Below, piece after piece: positions 35,161 through 44,953 of a DNA stretch of 64,000 nt. Position numbers and translations under genes: made by a program. Origin of the DNA: CAXBNB01 sp040151475. Its GTDB lineage: Bacteria > Bacteroidota > Bacteroidia > Cytophagales > Cyclobacteriaceae. The DNA is taken from positions 1-64,000 of the forward strand of contig NZ_JBDKWG010000124.1 in assembly GCF_040151475.1 (NCBI RefSeq). The letters are read 5' to 3'. Under the pieces are notes generated by a model. The model was not told where the DNA came from, ran no database searches, and saw only the letters and a program-made list of their open reading frames with translations. The first letter of the stretch is position 1, and the number at the start of each line of letters is the position of its first letter.

Positions 35161-37815
35161 ATGAAAAAATTTCTTGTCATAATTGGAAGTCTCATTGGCG
35201 TATTGATCCTGGCCATGATATTGATTCCGATCATTTTCAAAGACGATATAAAAAAGGCAGTGGATGATGCTATGGCTGACAACCTAAATGCAAATGTTTT
35301 CTATGATCCGGATGGCATTAATCTCACCCTTTTTAGCAATTTTCCGGACTTTACCTTCGGTATGGATGATTTTGGGATTTCCGGTATTGGCAAATTCGAG
35401 GGGGACACTCTGGTATCGGTTGGTTCCTTTGAAGTAGTAATAGACGTAATGTCCGTAATATCAGGAGATAAAATCACCATCAGTTCGATCACACTCGACG
35501 AACCAAAGATACTGGTGAAAGTATTGAAAGATGGTAGTGCAAATTATGATATTGCCAAGACCACTGAAGATACCGCCGTTGAAGAAACACCTGAAAATGC
35601 AGAGGCATCAGCTTTCAGCATTGGCATCAATAAATGGGAAATAGTAAATGGCAGTCTCGATTATATCGACGAATCAATGGCATTTACGACTTCCCTAAAA
35701 GGGCTCAATCACACCGGATCAGGAGATTTCGCCTTAGATATATTCGATATGATCACCAAAACCACTGTGGATGATTTTTCTCTTGGATATGAAGGTGTAG
35801 AATACATGTCTCGCAAAACCCTGGACATTGACATGATCATGAGTATGGATCTGGCCAACGCCAAATATACATTTAAGGAGAACACTGTTAAGTTAAATGA
35901 TTTTGGTTTTGGATTCGATGGATATGTATCTATGCCAGATGAAGACATAGATATGGATATTACCTATTCAGGGAAAGAAATCTCTATGAAAAGCATTTTA
36001 TCTTTAATTCCCGGTGATTATCAAAGTTACTTGGACGGTGTGACAGCTGGTGGTGAGGTTAATTTTGACGGCTTTGTTCGAGGTAAATACAATGAAACCC
36101 TACTACCAACTGTCAACACCAAATTAGGGATAAAAAATGGGAGTATCCGATATGCCGAATACCCTATTCCAATGGAAAAAATCAATGTAGCTACAGAATT
36201 GAATGTACCGGGAGAAAATATGAATGCCATGTCTTTTGATATGTCAAAATTTCACATGCTGGTAGATGGAGAAGAAGTAAGTGCTACTATGTCTTTTAAG
36301 AACCTGGACAATTACACCTGGGCATTTTCTCTTTTAGGTAATCTGGACTTAGAGAAAATTTTGAAAATAGTGCCAATAGAAGGCACCCAGCTTAAAGGCA
36401 AAATCAAGGCTGATTTTAAGACTTCAGGAAATATGGCTCTGGTAGAAGCTGAAAAATATGACCAGTTGCCAGCCAGTGGCAATATGTCCATTGATGGATT
36501 CTACTTTTCAAGCCCTGACCTTCCACAAGGATTTGGCATCACTTCATCCAAAATGTCATTTAACCCTAAATATATTACGCTTACCAATTTTGATGGCACT
36601 ATAGGTAAAAGTGATATCCACATGGATGGCAATATTCAAAATTACATCGGCTTTGCACTGGACTCAACAGAAGTTTTGACTGGTCAATTGAATTTTTCTT
36701 CCAACTCGTTTGACCTGAACGAATGGATGGTGGAAGAAGAAACAGTCGAAACAGAATCCGGTGAAGACAGCCTGGCACTTGAAGTAGTAAGGATTCCTGT
36801 GAATATTGACTTTGTAATGAATGCTTCCATGAAGAAAATCATTTACGACAACCTTAATATTGAAAACCTAAAAGGCAATATCGTAATAAAAGATGGTGCT
36901 GCCAGAATGCAGGGAGTTGATTTTGATATGTTGAAAGGTAAATTCACAATGAGTGGATCTTATGTTACCGCCAATGTAGAAAATCCTGAATTTGATTTTA
37001 TGTTTGGAATCAAAGGATTGTCGATTCCAGCTTCATTCGAAGCATTCAATACCGTTCAACAACTAGCTCCTATAGCTAAAAATGTCAATGGAAATTTCTC
37101 AACAGACTTTAAAATTGGTGGAGTGCTGGGTCCTGACATGATGCCTGTTTATGACAAGCTTTTTGGTTCCGGATTAATCCAAATAGCCGATGCTGCATTG
37201 TCAGGATCAAAAATTACTTCAGCCATTTCTACCGTCACAAAATTGAAAGGTGGAAGTGGTGAAACCGAGGGGGTGAAGTTAAAAGACGTAATCATGGATG
37301 CTGAGATAAAAGACGGAAGACTACATGTAAAACCCTTTGATGTAAGCATTGGAGGATACAAAACCACAGTTTCAGGATCAAATGGTATTCTGGGAGATCT
37401 GGATTATAAACTGAAAATGGATGTGCCATCCGGAGCAGCGGGAGCTGCTTTAAATAGTGCTTTGTCATCTTTCACAGGAGGAAAATCCATTGTTGGCGAA
37501 AACATAAAATTAAACCTTGGGCTTCAAGGAACCTATGATGACCCAAAAGTTGGCCTATTGGGAACAGAATCCGGGGAAGGAGGAGCTGGCAGTACGGCAA
37601 AAGCTGCTGCAAAAGCAGCTTTGGATGAACAAAAAGCAAAAGCTCAGGCAGAGTTAGACAAGAAAAAAGCCGAAGCAGAGGCGAAAGCAAAAGCTGAATT
37701 GGAAAAGAAAAAGAAAGAAGCTGAAGAAAAAGCAAAAGCTGAAGCAGAAAAGCTGAAACAAGATGCTGCTGATAAAGCCAAAGATGCCATAAAAGGATTA
37801 TTCAAAAAGAAATAA
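35161..37815 (+). CDS. AsmA-family inner-membrane protein with Lys/Ala/Glu coiled-coil tail
   Basis: The 884-aa protein has one N-terminal transmembrane helix and a long periplasmic part of repeating beta strands typical of AsmA/TamB-like proteins, which are thought to bridge the envelope and move phospholipids. AsmA-like signatures include FSNFPDFTFGMDDFGISG near the N-terminus and the KPFDVSIGGYKTTVSG segment late in the protein. The last 75 residues are a highly charged coiled coil rich in K, A and E, which is unusual for the family. It is the first gene of a run that continues with TerB-like, fadI and fadJ. Confidence 0.83.
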   Translation: MKKFLVIIGSLIGVLILAMILIPIIFKDDIKKAVDDAMADNLNANVFYDPDGINLTLFSNFPDFTFGMDDFGISGIGKFEGDTLVSVGSFEVVIDVMSVISGDKITISSITLDEPKILVKVLKDGSANYDIAKTTEDTAVEETPENAEASAFSIGINKWEIVNGSLDYIDESMAFTTSLKGLNHTGSGDFALDIFDMITKTTVDDFSLGYEGVEYMSRKTLDIDMIMSMDLANAKYTFKENTVKLNDFGFGFDGYVSMPDEDIDMDITYSGKEISMKSILSLIPGDYQSYLDGVTAGGEVNFDGFVRGKYNETLLPTVNTKLGIKNGSIRYAEYPIPMEKINVATELNVPGENMNAMSFDMSKFHMLVDGEEVSATMSFKNLDNYTWAFSLLGNLDLEKILKIVPIEGTQLKGKIKADFKTSGNMALVEAEKYDQLPASGNMSIDGFYFSSPDLPQGFGITSSKMSFNPKYITLTNFDGTIGKSDIHMDGNIQNYIGFALDSTEVLTGQLNFSSNSFDLNEWMVEEETVETESGEDSLALEVVRIPVNIDFVMNASMKKIIYDNLNIENLKGNIVIKDGAARMQGVDFDMLKGKFTMSGSYVTANVENPEFDFMFGIKGLSIPASFEAFNTVQQLAPIAKNVNGNFSTDFKIGGVLGPDMMPVYDKLFGSGLIQIADAALSGSKITSAISTVTKLKGGSGETEGVKLKDVIMDAEIKDGRLHVKPFDVSIGGYKTTVSGSNGILGDLDYKLKMDVPSGAAGAALNSALSSFTGGKSIVGENIKLNLGLQGTYDDPKVGLLGTESGEGGAGSTAKAAAKAALDEQKAKAQAELDKKKAEAEAKAKAELEKKKKEAEEKAKAEAEKLKQDAADKAKDAIKGLFKKK

Positions 37816-37848
37816 TCAATAAACTACCCAACTACAAACCACTAACCT

Positions 37849-38250
37849 ATGTTCACAAAACAGCTCAAAGTGCTGGCGATTTTGGCCAATGCCGATGGTG
37901 AAGTCAACGATATGGAAATTCAGTTGATGGAAAAAATCGGTAAAGCCAACGGTATGTCTCTGGATGAAATCCATGAGGCTATTGAATCTCCAGACAAAGA
38001 AATAGATCTGGACGATTTGAATGAAGATGACAAGTTTGACTTGCTCCATGACGTGATCCAATTGATGAAAATTGACAGCAAGATTTACAATGAAGAAATA
38101 TTATATTGTCAAAATATTGCGGCCAAACTGGGGTTTCCATTAGAAGCTGTCATGGAAATTTATCCTCATGTAAACACACGCATCAACCTGAGTGTCCCCA
38201 GAGAAAAAGAAGCACTCAAGAAGAAATTGTATGAAATATTGAATCGGTAA
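37849..38250 (+). CDS. TerB-like helical domain protein
   Basis: The 133-aa acidic helical protein resembles the TerB/DUF533 fold: an N-terminal LAILANADGEVNDMEIQLMEKI segment places acidic residues in a possible metal site, and a second helical repeat follows (DVIQLMKIDSKIYNEEILY). Its role is unknown. It lies 33 bp after the AsmA gene and 4 bp before fadI, so it is in the same transcript. Confidence 0.75.
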   Translation: MFTKQLKVLAILANADGEVNDMEIQLMEKIGKANGMSLDEIHEAIESPDKEIDLDDLNEDDKFDLLHDVIQLMKIDSKIYNEEILYCQNIAAKLGFPLEAVMEIYPHVNTRINLSVPREKEALKKKLYEILNR

Positions 38251-38254
38251 GGCT

Positions 38255-39538
38255 ATGAATCGAAAAGTTGTAATGATCGAAGGGACTCGTACCCCATTTT
38301 TGAAATCAGGTACAGACTATTTTGATCTGATGTCTTACCAACTCGGAGCTATGGCTATCAACGGACTGATTACAAAATCAGGCATTCAGGCAAGTGTAGT
38401 GGATAGAGTAATCATGGGTACAGTGGTTCATAATATCACTACTCCAAATGTCGCTCGTGAATGTGCTCTGACTGGTGGCATTCCTTATACTACTCCTGCC
38501 CATACTGTTTCCCAGGCTTGTATTTCGGCAAATGCTGCTATTTCCGGTGGTGTAGATTTGATCCGAACCGGGCAAGCGGACGTGATCGTTGCAGGAGGTA
38601 CCGATTCAGTTTCCGACATTCCCATTCCTTTTAGAAAGGAAATGAGAAAAAAGTTGTTTGCAGCAAGAAGCATTAAAACATTTGGTCAAACGCTGAAATT
38701 TCTTGCCAGCTTAAGGCCCGCTGATTTCAAACCAGTAGTACCTGCAATTGCAGAGTTTACGACTGATCGCACCATGGGTCAGGATTGTGATTTGATGGCC
38801 GCCAGATATGGCATTACCCGAGAGTCACAAGATGAATTTGCCGTCCGTTCCCACAAGTTGGCATCTGAAGCTACTGAAAAAGGAATTCTACAGAAAGAAA
38901 TTACAGCCGCTTCATTTCCTCCCAATTTTAAGAATATTGATCAGGACAATACTTATCGGGGAGACAGTACAGTGGAGAAACTGGCAAAACTTCGTCCTGC
39001 ATTTGATAAAAAAAATGGTACCTTGACAGCTGCCAACTCTTCTTTTTTAACAGATGGTGCTGCAGTTGTGCTGCTCATGTCTGAGGAAAAAGCAAAAGAG
39101 CTTGGACTGACACCAAAAGTGTCAATTAAAAACTATGTATTCACTGGTCAGGATCCCAATGAAGAATTGCTACTTGGCCCGGCTTATGCTACTTATCAAC
39201 TTATGCAAAAAGAAGGATTGACCATTAATGATATTGACGTTTTTGAATACCATGAAGCATTTGCCGCTCAAATCCTGACCAACTTAAAGTGCCTTGATTC
39301 TGATCAATTTGCCAAAGAAAAAATAGGAGTATCAAAAAAATTGGGAGAAATTCCACTGGACAAATTCAACATCCATGGAGGCTCTCTTTCTCTGGGACAT
39401 CCCTTTGGAGCAACAGGAGCCAGATTACTGACCACTGCCGCCAACCGTTTGATTCGTGAAGACGGCAATCTTGCATTAATTGCAGCCTGTGCTGCCGGAG
39501 CTCATGGACATGCCATGTTATTGGAGCACTACAACTAA
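38255..39538 (+). CDS. fadI: acetyl-CoA acyltransferase (thiolase, beta-oxidation)
   Basis: The 427-aa thiolase releases acetyl-CoA from 3-ketoacyl-CoA in fatty acid beta-oxidation. The nucleophilic cysteine is Cys89 in VSQACISANAA, and the C-terminal GHPFGATGAR and AACAAGAHG motifs hold the second active-site residues. Length and motifs match FadI rather than the shorter biosynthetic thiolases. It lies 28 bp upstream of fadJ, forming the beta and alpha subunits of the trifunctional complex. Confidence 0.92.
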   Translation: MNRKVVMIEGTRTPFLKSGTDYFDLMSYQLGAMAINGLITKSGIQASVVDRVIMGTVVHNITTPNVARECALTGGIPYTTPAHTVSQACISANAAISGGVDLIRTGQADVIVAGGTDSVSDIPIPFRKEMRKKLFAARSIKTFGQTLKFLASLRPADFKPVVPAIAEFTTDRTMGQDCDLMAARYGITRESQDEFAVRSHKLASEATEKGILQKEITAASFPPNFKNIDQDNTYRGDSTVEKLAKLRPAFDKKNGTLTAANSSFLTDGAAVVLLMSEEKAKELGLTPKVSIKNYVFTGQDPNEELLLGPAYATYQLMQKEGLTINDIDVFEYHEAFAAQILTNLKCLDSDQFAKEKIGVSKKLGEIPLDKFNIHGGSLSLGHPFGATGARLLTTAANRLIREDGNLALIAACAAGAHGHAMLLEHYN

Positions 39539-39566
39539 ATTTCTCTAATCTCATTTTGATATAAGA

Positions 39567-41690
39567 ATGACCGTCAAAAAACTATTAACTCTGGAAAAAC
39601 AAGATAATATAGCTGTTCTTTGGATGGGTATTCCAGAAGAAGAATGGAATAAAATCACAATTGGAATGATTAGTCATTTCGAGGAAATTATAGAAGAAAT
39701 CCAAAATGATGATGAAATCGTTGCAGCGGTTTTTATCAGCAGAAAAAAAGGATTTATGGCTGGTGCTGATATTGAGGAATTTCTTACGTTAGGGCAAGGA
39801 GAGGGGAAAAAGACGTCCATACAGGGACACAAGATGTTTGCTAAAATTGAAGACTCAAAAAAACCATTCGTCGCAGCAATCCATGGGGCATGTATGGGAG
39901 GCGGAACAGAAATCTCTCTATCATGTGCAGGACGAGTCATCTCCTCCCATTCCTCTACAATGATGGCACTTCCGGAAGTAAAATTGGGTCTTTTACCCGG
40001 ACTCGGTGGTTCTTTCCGCATGCCTCGGTTGATAGGTCTTCAAAAAGCGTTGAACATTATCCTTACGGGAAAAAATGTGTACGCTTATCCGGCTTATAAA
40101 ATGGGATTGGCTGATGTGATAGTAGATCAAGCCAATTTATTACAAGCTGCCAAAAAACATGCCCTCAATATTGTCTCAGGAAAATTTAAAAGAAAAGACA
40201 AAAGGAGCCTCGCTGAAAAAATACTGGAAGGAAATTCCATCACCAGAAACATTATTTTTAGCAAAGCAAGACAAATGGTAATGCGCACCACCTATGGCAA
40301 TTACCCTGCTCCTTTAAAAATTATCGAAACCGTCAAAGCTCATTGGAATAAACCCCGGGAAGAATCATGGGAAATTGAAACCTCCAATTTCGACATATTA
40401 CTTCAATCCAATGAATGTTATCAGTTGATTCACCTCTTTTTCGCAATGAATGCGATGAAGAAAAATCCAAAGAAGGAATTGGTAAAGAAAGTAGATACTG
40501 TGGCGGTGCTAGGAGCAGGGTTGATGGGAGAAGGCATAGCAGAAGTATCCGTGTCCCGAGGAATGGACATTTTGCTCAAAGACCTTTATCCCGAAAGCCT
40601 GACAAAAGCCAAAAAGAATATCTGGAGAAATTTATCAAAAAAAATAAAGCAGAAATCAATCAAATCTGCTGAGGCAGAAACTTTAATCAACAAAGTAAAT
40701 ACATCAACAGACTTTACAGGTTTCCAAAAAGCAGATATGGTAATCGAAGCGGTCTTTGAAGATATTAACATCAAACATCAAGTCATACGAGAAACAGAAC
40801 AATATATTCCTACCAAAGCCATATTTGCTTCCAACACTTCCGCTCTACCCATCACAAAAATAGCTGAAGCTTCTTCCAGACCTGAGCAGGTAATCGGAAT
40901 GCATTATTTTTCTCCGGTTCAAAAAATGCCTTTGTTGGAAATCATTACCACAGATCATACTACCGATTGGGTAACAGCTACTGCACTTGATGTTGGAATC
41001 AGACAAGGAAAAACTTGTATTGTGGTAAAAGATGGGCCGGGGTTCTATACCACCCGAATTTTGTCTCCATTCCTCAACGAAGCGTTGTTGCTATTAGAGG
41101 AAGGCGCAGACATACTTCATTTGGATAAAGCCATGAAGCAATTCGGTTTTCCTGTAGGGCCTATTAACCTTATCGATGAAGTAGGAATAGATGTTGGAGC
41201 ACACATATCCGAAGGTGCCTTAGGAGCTTTTTTCGAGCAAAGAGGAGAAAAGAGCAATAATAAAATGAGAGAGTTGGCTGATGCAGGTTTTAAAGGAAGA
41301 AAAAACAACAACGGCTTTTTGCTTTACGATCCAAAAACTGGCAAAAAAGTCCGGGGGAAAGTGAATGAAGAAATATATCAGTTTTTTGGTGGTAACAGCA
41401 GAAAAAATATCGACACTCAAGTCATTCAAGATCGTATGGCTCTGATGATGATCAATGAAGCTGCCATGTGTCTTGAAGAAGGCATCATCCAATCACCAAG
41501 AGATGGAGATATAGGAGCCATATTCGGGCTGGGTTTTGCACCTTTTACTGGCGGTCCGTTTAGGTATTTGGATCATATAGGACTAAATAATGTTCTATCT
41601 GTCTTTGAAAAATATAAAGATTTGGGAAACAGATTTATTCCAGCGAAAACTTTGGTTGATTACGCTAAAGAAAGAAAGAAATTCTATTGA
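39567..41690 (+). CDS. fadJ: fatty acid oxidation complex alpha subunit (enoyl-CoA hydratase/3-hydroxyacyl-CoA dehydrogenase)
   Basis: The 707-aa bifunctional enzyme hydrates enoyl-CoA and oxidises 3-hydroxyacyl-CoA. The N-terminal crotonase domain shows AGADIEEF, GACMGGGTEISL and the catalytic-glutamate region LPEVKLGLLPG. The second half has the NAD-binding VAVLGAGLMGEGIA motif, followed by the dehydrogenase C-terminal domains with GMHYFSPVQKMPLLEI. It follows fadI directly. FadJ is preferred to FadB because of the fadI-fadJ order. Confidence 0.93.
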   Translation: MTVKKLLTLEKQDNIAVLWMGIPEEEWNKITIGMISHFEEIIEEIQNDDEIVAAVFISRKKGFMAGADIEEFLTLGQGEGKKTSIQGHKMFAKIEDSKKPFVAAIHGACMGGGTEISLSCAGRVISSHSSTMMALPEVKLGLLPGLGGSFRMPRLIGLQKALNIILTGKNVYAYPAYKMGLADVIVDQANLLQAAKKHALNIVSGKFKRKDKRSLAEKILEGNSITRNIIFSKARQMVMRTTYGNYPAPLKIIETVKAHWNKPREESWEIETSNFDILLQSNECYQLIHLFFAMNAMKKNPKKELVKKVDTVAVLGAGLMGEGIAEVSVSRGMDILLKDLYPESLTKAKKNIWRNLSKKIKQKSIKSAEAETLINKVNTSTDFTGFQKADMVIEAVFEDINIKHQVIRETEQYIPTKAIFASNTSALPITKIAEASSRPEQVIGMHYFSPVQKMPLLEIITTDHTTDWVTATALDVGIRQGKTCIVVKDGPGFYTTRILSPFLNEALLLLEEGADILHLDKAMKQFGFPVGPINLIDEVGIDVGAHISEGALGAFFEQRGEKSNNKMRELADAGFKGRKNNNGFLLYDPKTGKKVRGKVNEEIYQFFGGNSRKNIDTQVIQDRMALMMINEAAMCLEEGIIQSPRDGDIGAIFGLGFAPFTGGPFRYLDHIGLNNVLSVFEKYKDLGNRFIPAKTLVDYAKERKKFY

Positions 41691-41727
41691 TACAACAAAC
41701 CAAAGCAACTATGCGTTTATTATTTCT

Positions 41728-42138
41728 ATGAAAAGTGCTTTCTTTATATTGATTACAATTTTTACTTATTCAGGTACACTCATGGCACAGGGCGTTTCAG
41801 ATACGCCAAAAGCGAACCCTGATTTAGGCGAATCAAAATACAACCACCTTTTGCACCCCAAGTCATACACAAGTCCTAAAGACTTAAGATTGCCTTTATC
41901 TTCTAAAGGACTGATAAACAAATCAATAGGAAATATAGGCTTATACGGAAAGCAACGCAGAGACTCATTGCTCGCTGCTCAACCCCAAGCCAAACTCAAA
42001 ATAGAGAAAAGTTTTGAGCCTATTGTCTATTCTTCAAATATGCCTGTCAAAAGAATTAAGGATAAAATATATATGCCCACTGTACAGCCTGCAGACTCTT
42101 CGGTATATCATTCATTGCTGAGAAAGAGAATAAAATAA
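41728..42138 (+). CDS. small secreted protein of unknown function
   Basis: The 136-aa protein starts at the ATG in front of a clear signal peptide (MKSAFFILITIFTYSG, cleavage near LMAQ). A longer frame that overlaps fadJ would bury the signal and is rejected. The mature part has no cysteines or recognised domain. It is basic and ends in KRIK. It follows fadJ by 37 bp and may ride on the same transcript. Confidence 0.65.
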   Translation: MKSAFFILITIFTYSGTLMAQGVSDTPKANPDLGESKYNHLLHPKSYTSPKDLRLPLSSKGLINKSIGNIGLYGKQRRDSLLAAQPQAKLKIEKSFEPIVYSSNMPVKRIKDKIYMPTVQPADSSVYHSLLRKRIK

Positions 42139-42218
42139 CCCAAACCACATATGCGCTTGCTTTTACTACGCAATAATTAGCGATAGCCAGCGTCCTTTTC
42201 AGTATTTTGAACTTTCTT

Positions 42219-42226
42219 TACATTTG
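42219..42226 (+). promoter_or_regulatory. -7 promoter element upstream of the CLC gene
   Basis: TACATTTG, followed by CAACC, is a perfect TAnnTTTG match 65 bp before the start codon. No TTG lies at ideal -33 spacing. Confidence 0.4.
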
Positions 42227-42291
42227 CAACCGAACTAAAGCATACTATCTATAGTGATTTTCTATAATGAGTATTTTGACCTCAACACAAT

Positions 42292-44067
42292 ATGAGTTTT
42301 AATGACCTGTTGGTTAGGTTCCTCATCTGGAGGCTAAAGCATATTAGCAACAATAATTTTGTTCTTATACTGAGTGGACTCATCGGACTGGTAGCGGGGT
42401 TAGCAGCTGTCACTCTTAAAAGCACTGTACACCTGATTCAAAGCTTTCTTGAAAAGAACCTTGACATCACTGGTATCAATTACCTATACTTATTTTATCC
42501 GCTCATTGGTATCATGCTTACTTTGCTGGTAGCAAAGTATATTTTCAAAGAAAAATTAGGCCATGGGATTACTCAAATCCTATACACTATTTCAAAAAAC
42601 TCAAGTATTGTACGTCGTTCAATGATGTATTCGAGAATGATTACCAGTGCGATCACAGTTGGATTTGGTGGATCCGTCGGACTGGAAGCACCCATTGTCG
42701 TAACGGGATCGGCCATAGGTTCAAATCTTGGAAGACTTACACACCTCAACTACAAAAAGAGAACCCTACTGATAGCCTGTGGTGCATCAGGTGCAATCTC
42801 AGCCATTTTCAACTCCCCTATTGCAGGAGTCATATTTGCTATAGAAGTGATATTGACAGATGCTACTATAAATAAATTCATTCCTATTTTGATTGCGTCA
42901 GTAACAGGTTCACTGGTCTCTCTTGTGTTATTAGGAGATGATATCTTATTTTCTTTCAAAATTAAAGATCAATTCAGTGCCGACGATGTTCCTTATTACA
43001 TGCTACTTGGAATCGCATGTGGCATAGTCTCAGTACACTTTACGCGTGTTACTTACTTGGTGGAAAAATGGGTGGCAAAAATAAAAAATGATGCCAACCG
43101 GGCTTTGTTAGGTGGTATAGGCCTTGCCATCATCATCTTGATTTTTCCTCCAATTTATGGTGAAGGATACAATACCATCAAATTACTATTATCCGGCAAT
43201 GAAGCCGACATCTTCCAAAGAAGCCTTTTTTATAGCATAAGTGACAACACTTTGGTAGTGATAGTATTTTTATTCGCCATCGTAGTAATCAAACCGGTAG
43301 CCTCTGCCCTTACATTGGGATCTGGTGGAAGTGGTGGAATCTTTGGGCCATCTCTTTTCATAGGGGGTATTTCCGGCTATCTACTTGCCTTTACCAATAA
43401 TTTTATGCTCCCTGGTCAAATCAGTACCAGTAACTTTACCCTGGTTGGTATGTGTGGCGTTATGAGTGGTGTACTTCATGCCCCTCTCACTGCTATATTC
43501 CTGATAGCAGAGATTACCGGAGGTTATACCTTATTTGTACCCCTGATGCTCGTATCAGCCATTGCATTTACCACGGTAATGTATTTTGAAAAACATTCAT
43601 TATATACTAAAAACTTGGTAGAGAGTGGTGATCTGATTCAACACGACAAGGATCGCTATGTGTTGAGTCTGATCGACATCCAAAAAGTAATAGAATCGGA
43701 CTTACTAACCGTTAGTGCTGACGCTAAGTTGGGGCATTTGGTTGAATTGGTTAAAATTTCAAAACGAAACATTTTCCCTGTGGTCAATGAAAAAGAAGAG
43801 TTGCAAGGAATCATCACTTTGGATGACGTTCGAGACGTAATGTTTGATGAAGAGGCCCGTCAGAATATTGAGGTCAAATCACTCATGCAAAAACCACCAA
43901 CGGAAGTCTATCCTTATGACGATATGCAAACTGTGATGAACAAATTTGAGGTAACTCAGGCATGGAACCTTCCTGTAATCGATGATGGTAAATATTTAGG
44001 TCTTGTCTCTAAGTCTAGAATATTCAATGCGTACAGAAAAAAACTCATTCTTCAAGATAAAGAATAA
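42292..44067 (+). CDS. clcA: CLC-type chloride/proton antiporter with C-terminal CBS domains
   Basis: The 591-aa protein has the CLC membrane domain followed by two CBS modules (about 455-585) that could sense adenosine ligands. The gating glutamate motif is GLEAP, the proton-pathway glutamate fits AGVIFAIEVIL, and the GSGGSGGIFGPSLFIG motif is intact, which favours Cl-/H+ exchange. The N-terminal selectivity motif usually written GSGIP reads GHGIT here, so the anion preference may differ. A signature tyrosine could not be assigned by eye. It is a single gene followed by a long AT-rich spacer. Confidence 0.88.
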   Translation: MSFNDLLVRFLIWRLKHISNNNFVLILSGLIGLVAGLAAVTLKSTVHLIQSFLEKNLDITGINYLYLFYPLIGIMLTLLVAKYIFKEKLGHGITQILYTISKNSSIVRRSMMYSRMITSAITVGFGGSVGLEAPIVVTGSAIGSNLGRLTHLNYKKRTLLIACGASGAISAIFNSPIAGVIFAIEVILTDATINKFIPILIASVTGSLVSLVLLGDDILFSFKIKDQFSADDVPYYMLLGIACGIVSVHFTRVTYLVEKWVAKIKNDANRALLGGIGLAIIILIFPPIYGEGYNTIKLLLSGNEADIFQRSLFYSISDNTLVVIVFLFAIVVIKPVASALTLGSGGSGGIFGPSLFIGGISGYLLAFTNNFMLPGQISTSNFTLVGMCGVMSGVLHAPLTAIFLIAEITGGYTLFVPLMLVSAIAFTTVMYFEKHSLYTKNLVESGDLIQHDKDRYVLSLIDIQKVIESDLLTVSADAKLGHLVELVKISKRNIFPVVNEKEELQGIITLDDVRDVMFDEEARQNIEVKSLMQKPPTEVYPYDDMQTVMNKFEVTQAWNLPVIDDGKYLGLVSKSRIFNAYRKKLILQDKE

Positions 44068-44457
44068 ACTTCAAAAGTCTAATTACCAGTACTTTACTAA
44101 AACAGGCCTTAAGATTTAAAAAAATATTAATTTGAACTTTTTATAGAAAAACAAACTTGATAAATTGTTTCTTTATTAGTTTATCAACATATCAGGGTAT
44201 TTTATTAATATTATAAAACACTAAATATCAATATTTTACACACGATCATTTGAAGTATGTGGATAAATGTATAAATTGTGGAAAACTTTTGTAAAATTAT
44301 TTATTTGTACTATTTATAGGGTTTAAATAATTGTCTGGCAGCACTTTCAAATAAATCACCAACCTATTCTTTTCCTATTCGTATTGATCTTATTTCACAT
44401 TTTTCTAAGTTTAAAAATGAGCAGTTTTTTAATACTCAAACCATTTTATACTTCGAT
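44068..44457. other. AT-rich intergenic spacer with DnaA-box-like sites
   Basis: About 390 bp with no gene, one of the most AT-rich stretches in the window (roughly three quarters A+T by eye). It contains several DnaA-box-like nonamers, annotated separately, next to T/A-rich runs that could unwind easily. No terminator, tRNA or clear promoter was found apart from whatever drives the downstream TlpA-like gene. Confidence 0.6.
44181..44285. promoter_or_regulatory. cluster of DnaA-box-like nonamers (possible replication origin element)
   Basis: TGTGGATAA (44258-44266) is an exact inverse of the consensus TTATCCACA. TGTGGAAAA (44277-44285) and TTATCAACA (44181-44189) each differ at one position, and TTTTACACA near 44234 differs at two. 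The cluster lies in a very AT-rich spacer, as in bacterial origins or DnaA-regulated promoters. dnaA is not nearby and no strand switch marks the site, so an origin is only a possibility. Confidence 0.4.
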
Positions 44458-44943
44458 ATGAGGACGGTAATTGCACTTTTTTTGATAGTAATTGCACAAT
44501 CGTGTGAACAAAAAACCAATAAAATAGAAATCATAAAGTTTTCTGATTTAGAAAATATAATTCTCAACTCTCACAGTGATTATTTAGTGCTTAACTTCTG
44601 GGCAACCTGGTGTGCACCATGTGTAAAAGAATTACCTCAGTTTGATCAACTCCTCAGCCGTCACCAAGAGAATGGACTTGAGGTAATCCTCGTCAGCTTC
44701 GATTTTGTAGAACAGCTTGAAAAGAAAGTCTCACCATTTGTTGAGAGAAAAAAGATTAAATCAGAAGTGGTACTGCTAGATGAAACTGATTACAACTCTT
44801 TTATAGATAAAATTGATCCTGGCTGGTCAGGTGCCATACCTGCAACCCTGATGATCAATAAACGTACAGGTAAAAGGGTTTTCTTTGAAAAAGAATTCAA
44901 AGAAGGAGAACTAGAAAATGCATTTAACTCTGTCATGAACTAA
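44458..44943 (+). CDS. TlpA-like thioredoxin lipoprotein
   Basis: The 161-aa protein has a lipobox (IAQSC) and a thioredoxin fold with the active-site WATWCAPC motif, typical of TlpA/ResA proteins that reduce periplasmic disulfides or serve cytochrome maturation. The cis-proline segment GAIPATLMI is present. It is followed 10 bp later by a second thioredoxin-fold gene, so the pair probably forms one periplasmic redox unit. Confidence 0.88.
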   Translation: MRTVIALFLIVIAQSCEQKTNKIEIIKFSDLENIILNSHSDYLVLNFWATWCAPCVKELPQFDQLLSRHQENGLEVILVSFDFVEQLEKKVSPFVERKKIKSEVVLLDETDYNSFIDKIDPGWSGAIPATLMINKRTGKRVFFEKEFKEGELENAFNSVMN

Positions 44944-44953
44944 TTCAATACCC

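Noticed and set aside
41590..41727. Upstream extension of the small secreted protein overlapping fadJ
   Set aside because: It would place a 46-residue non-signal segment before an obvious signal peptide; the internal ATG is a better start.
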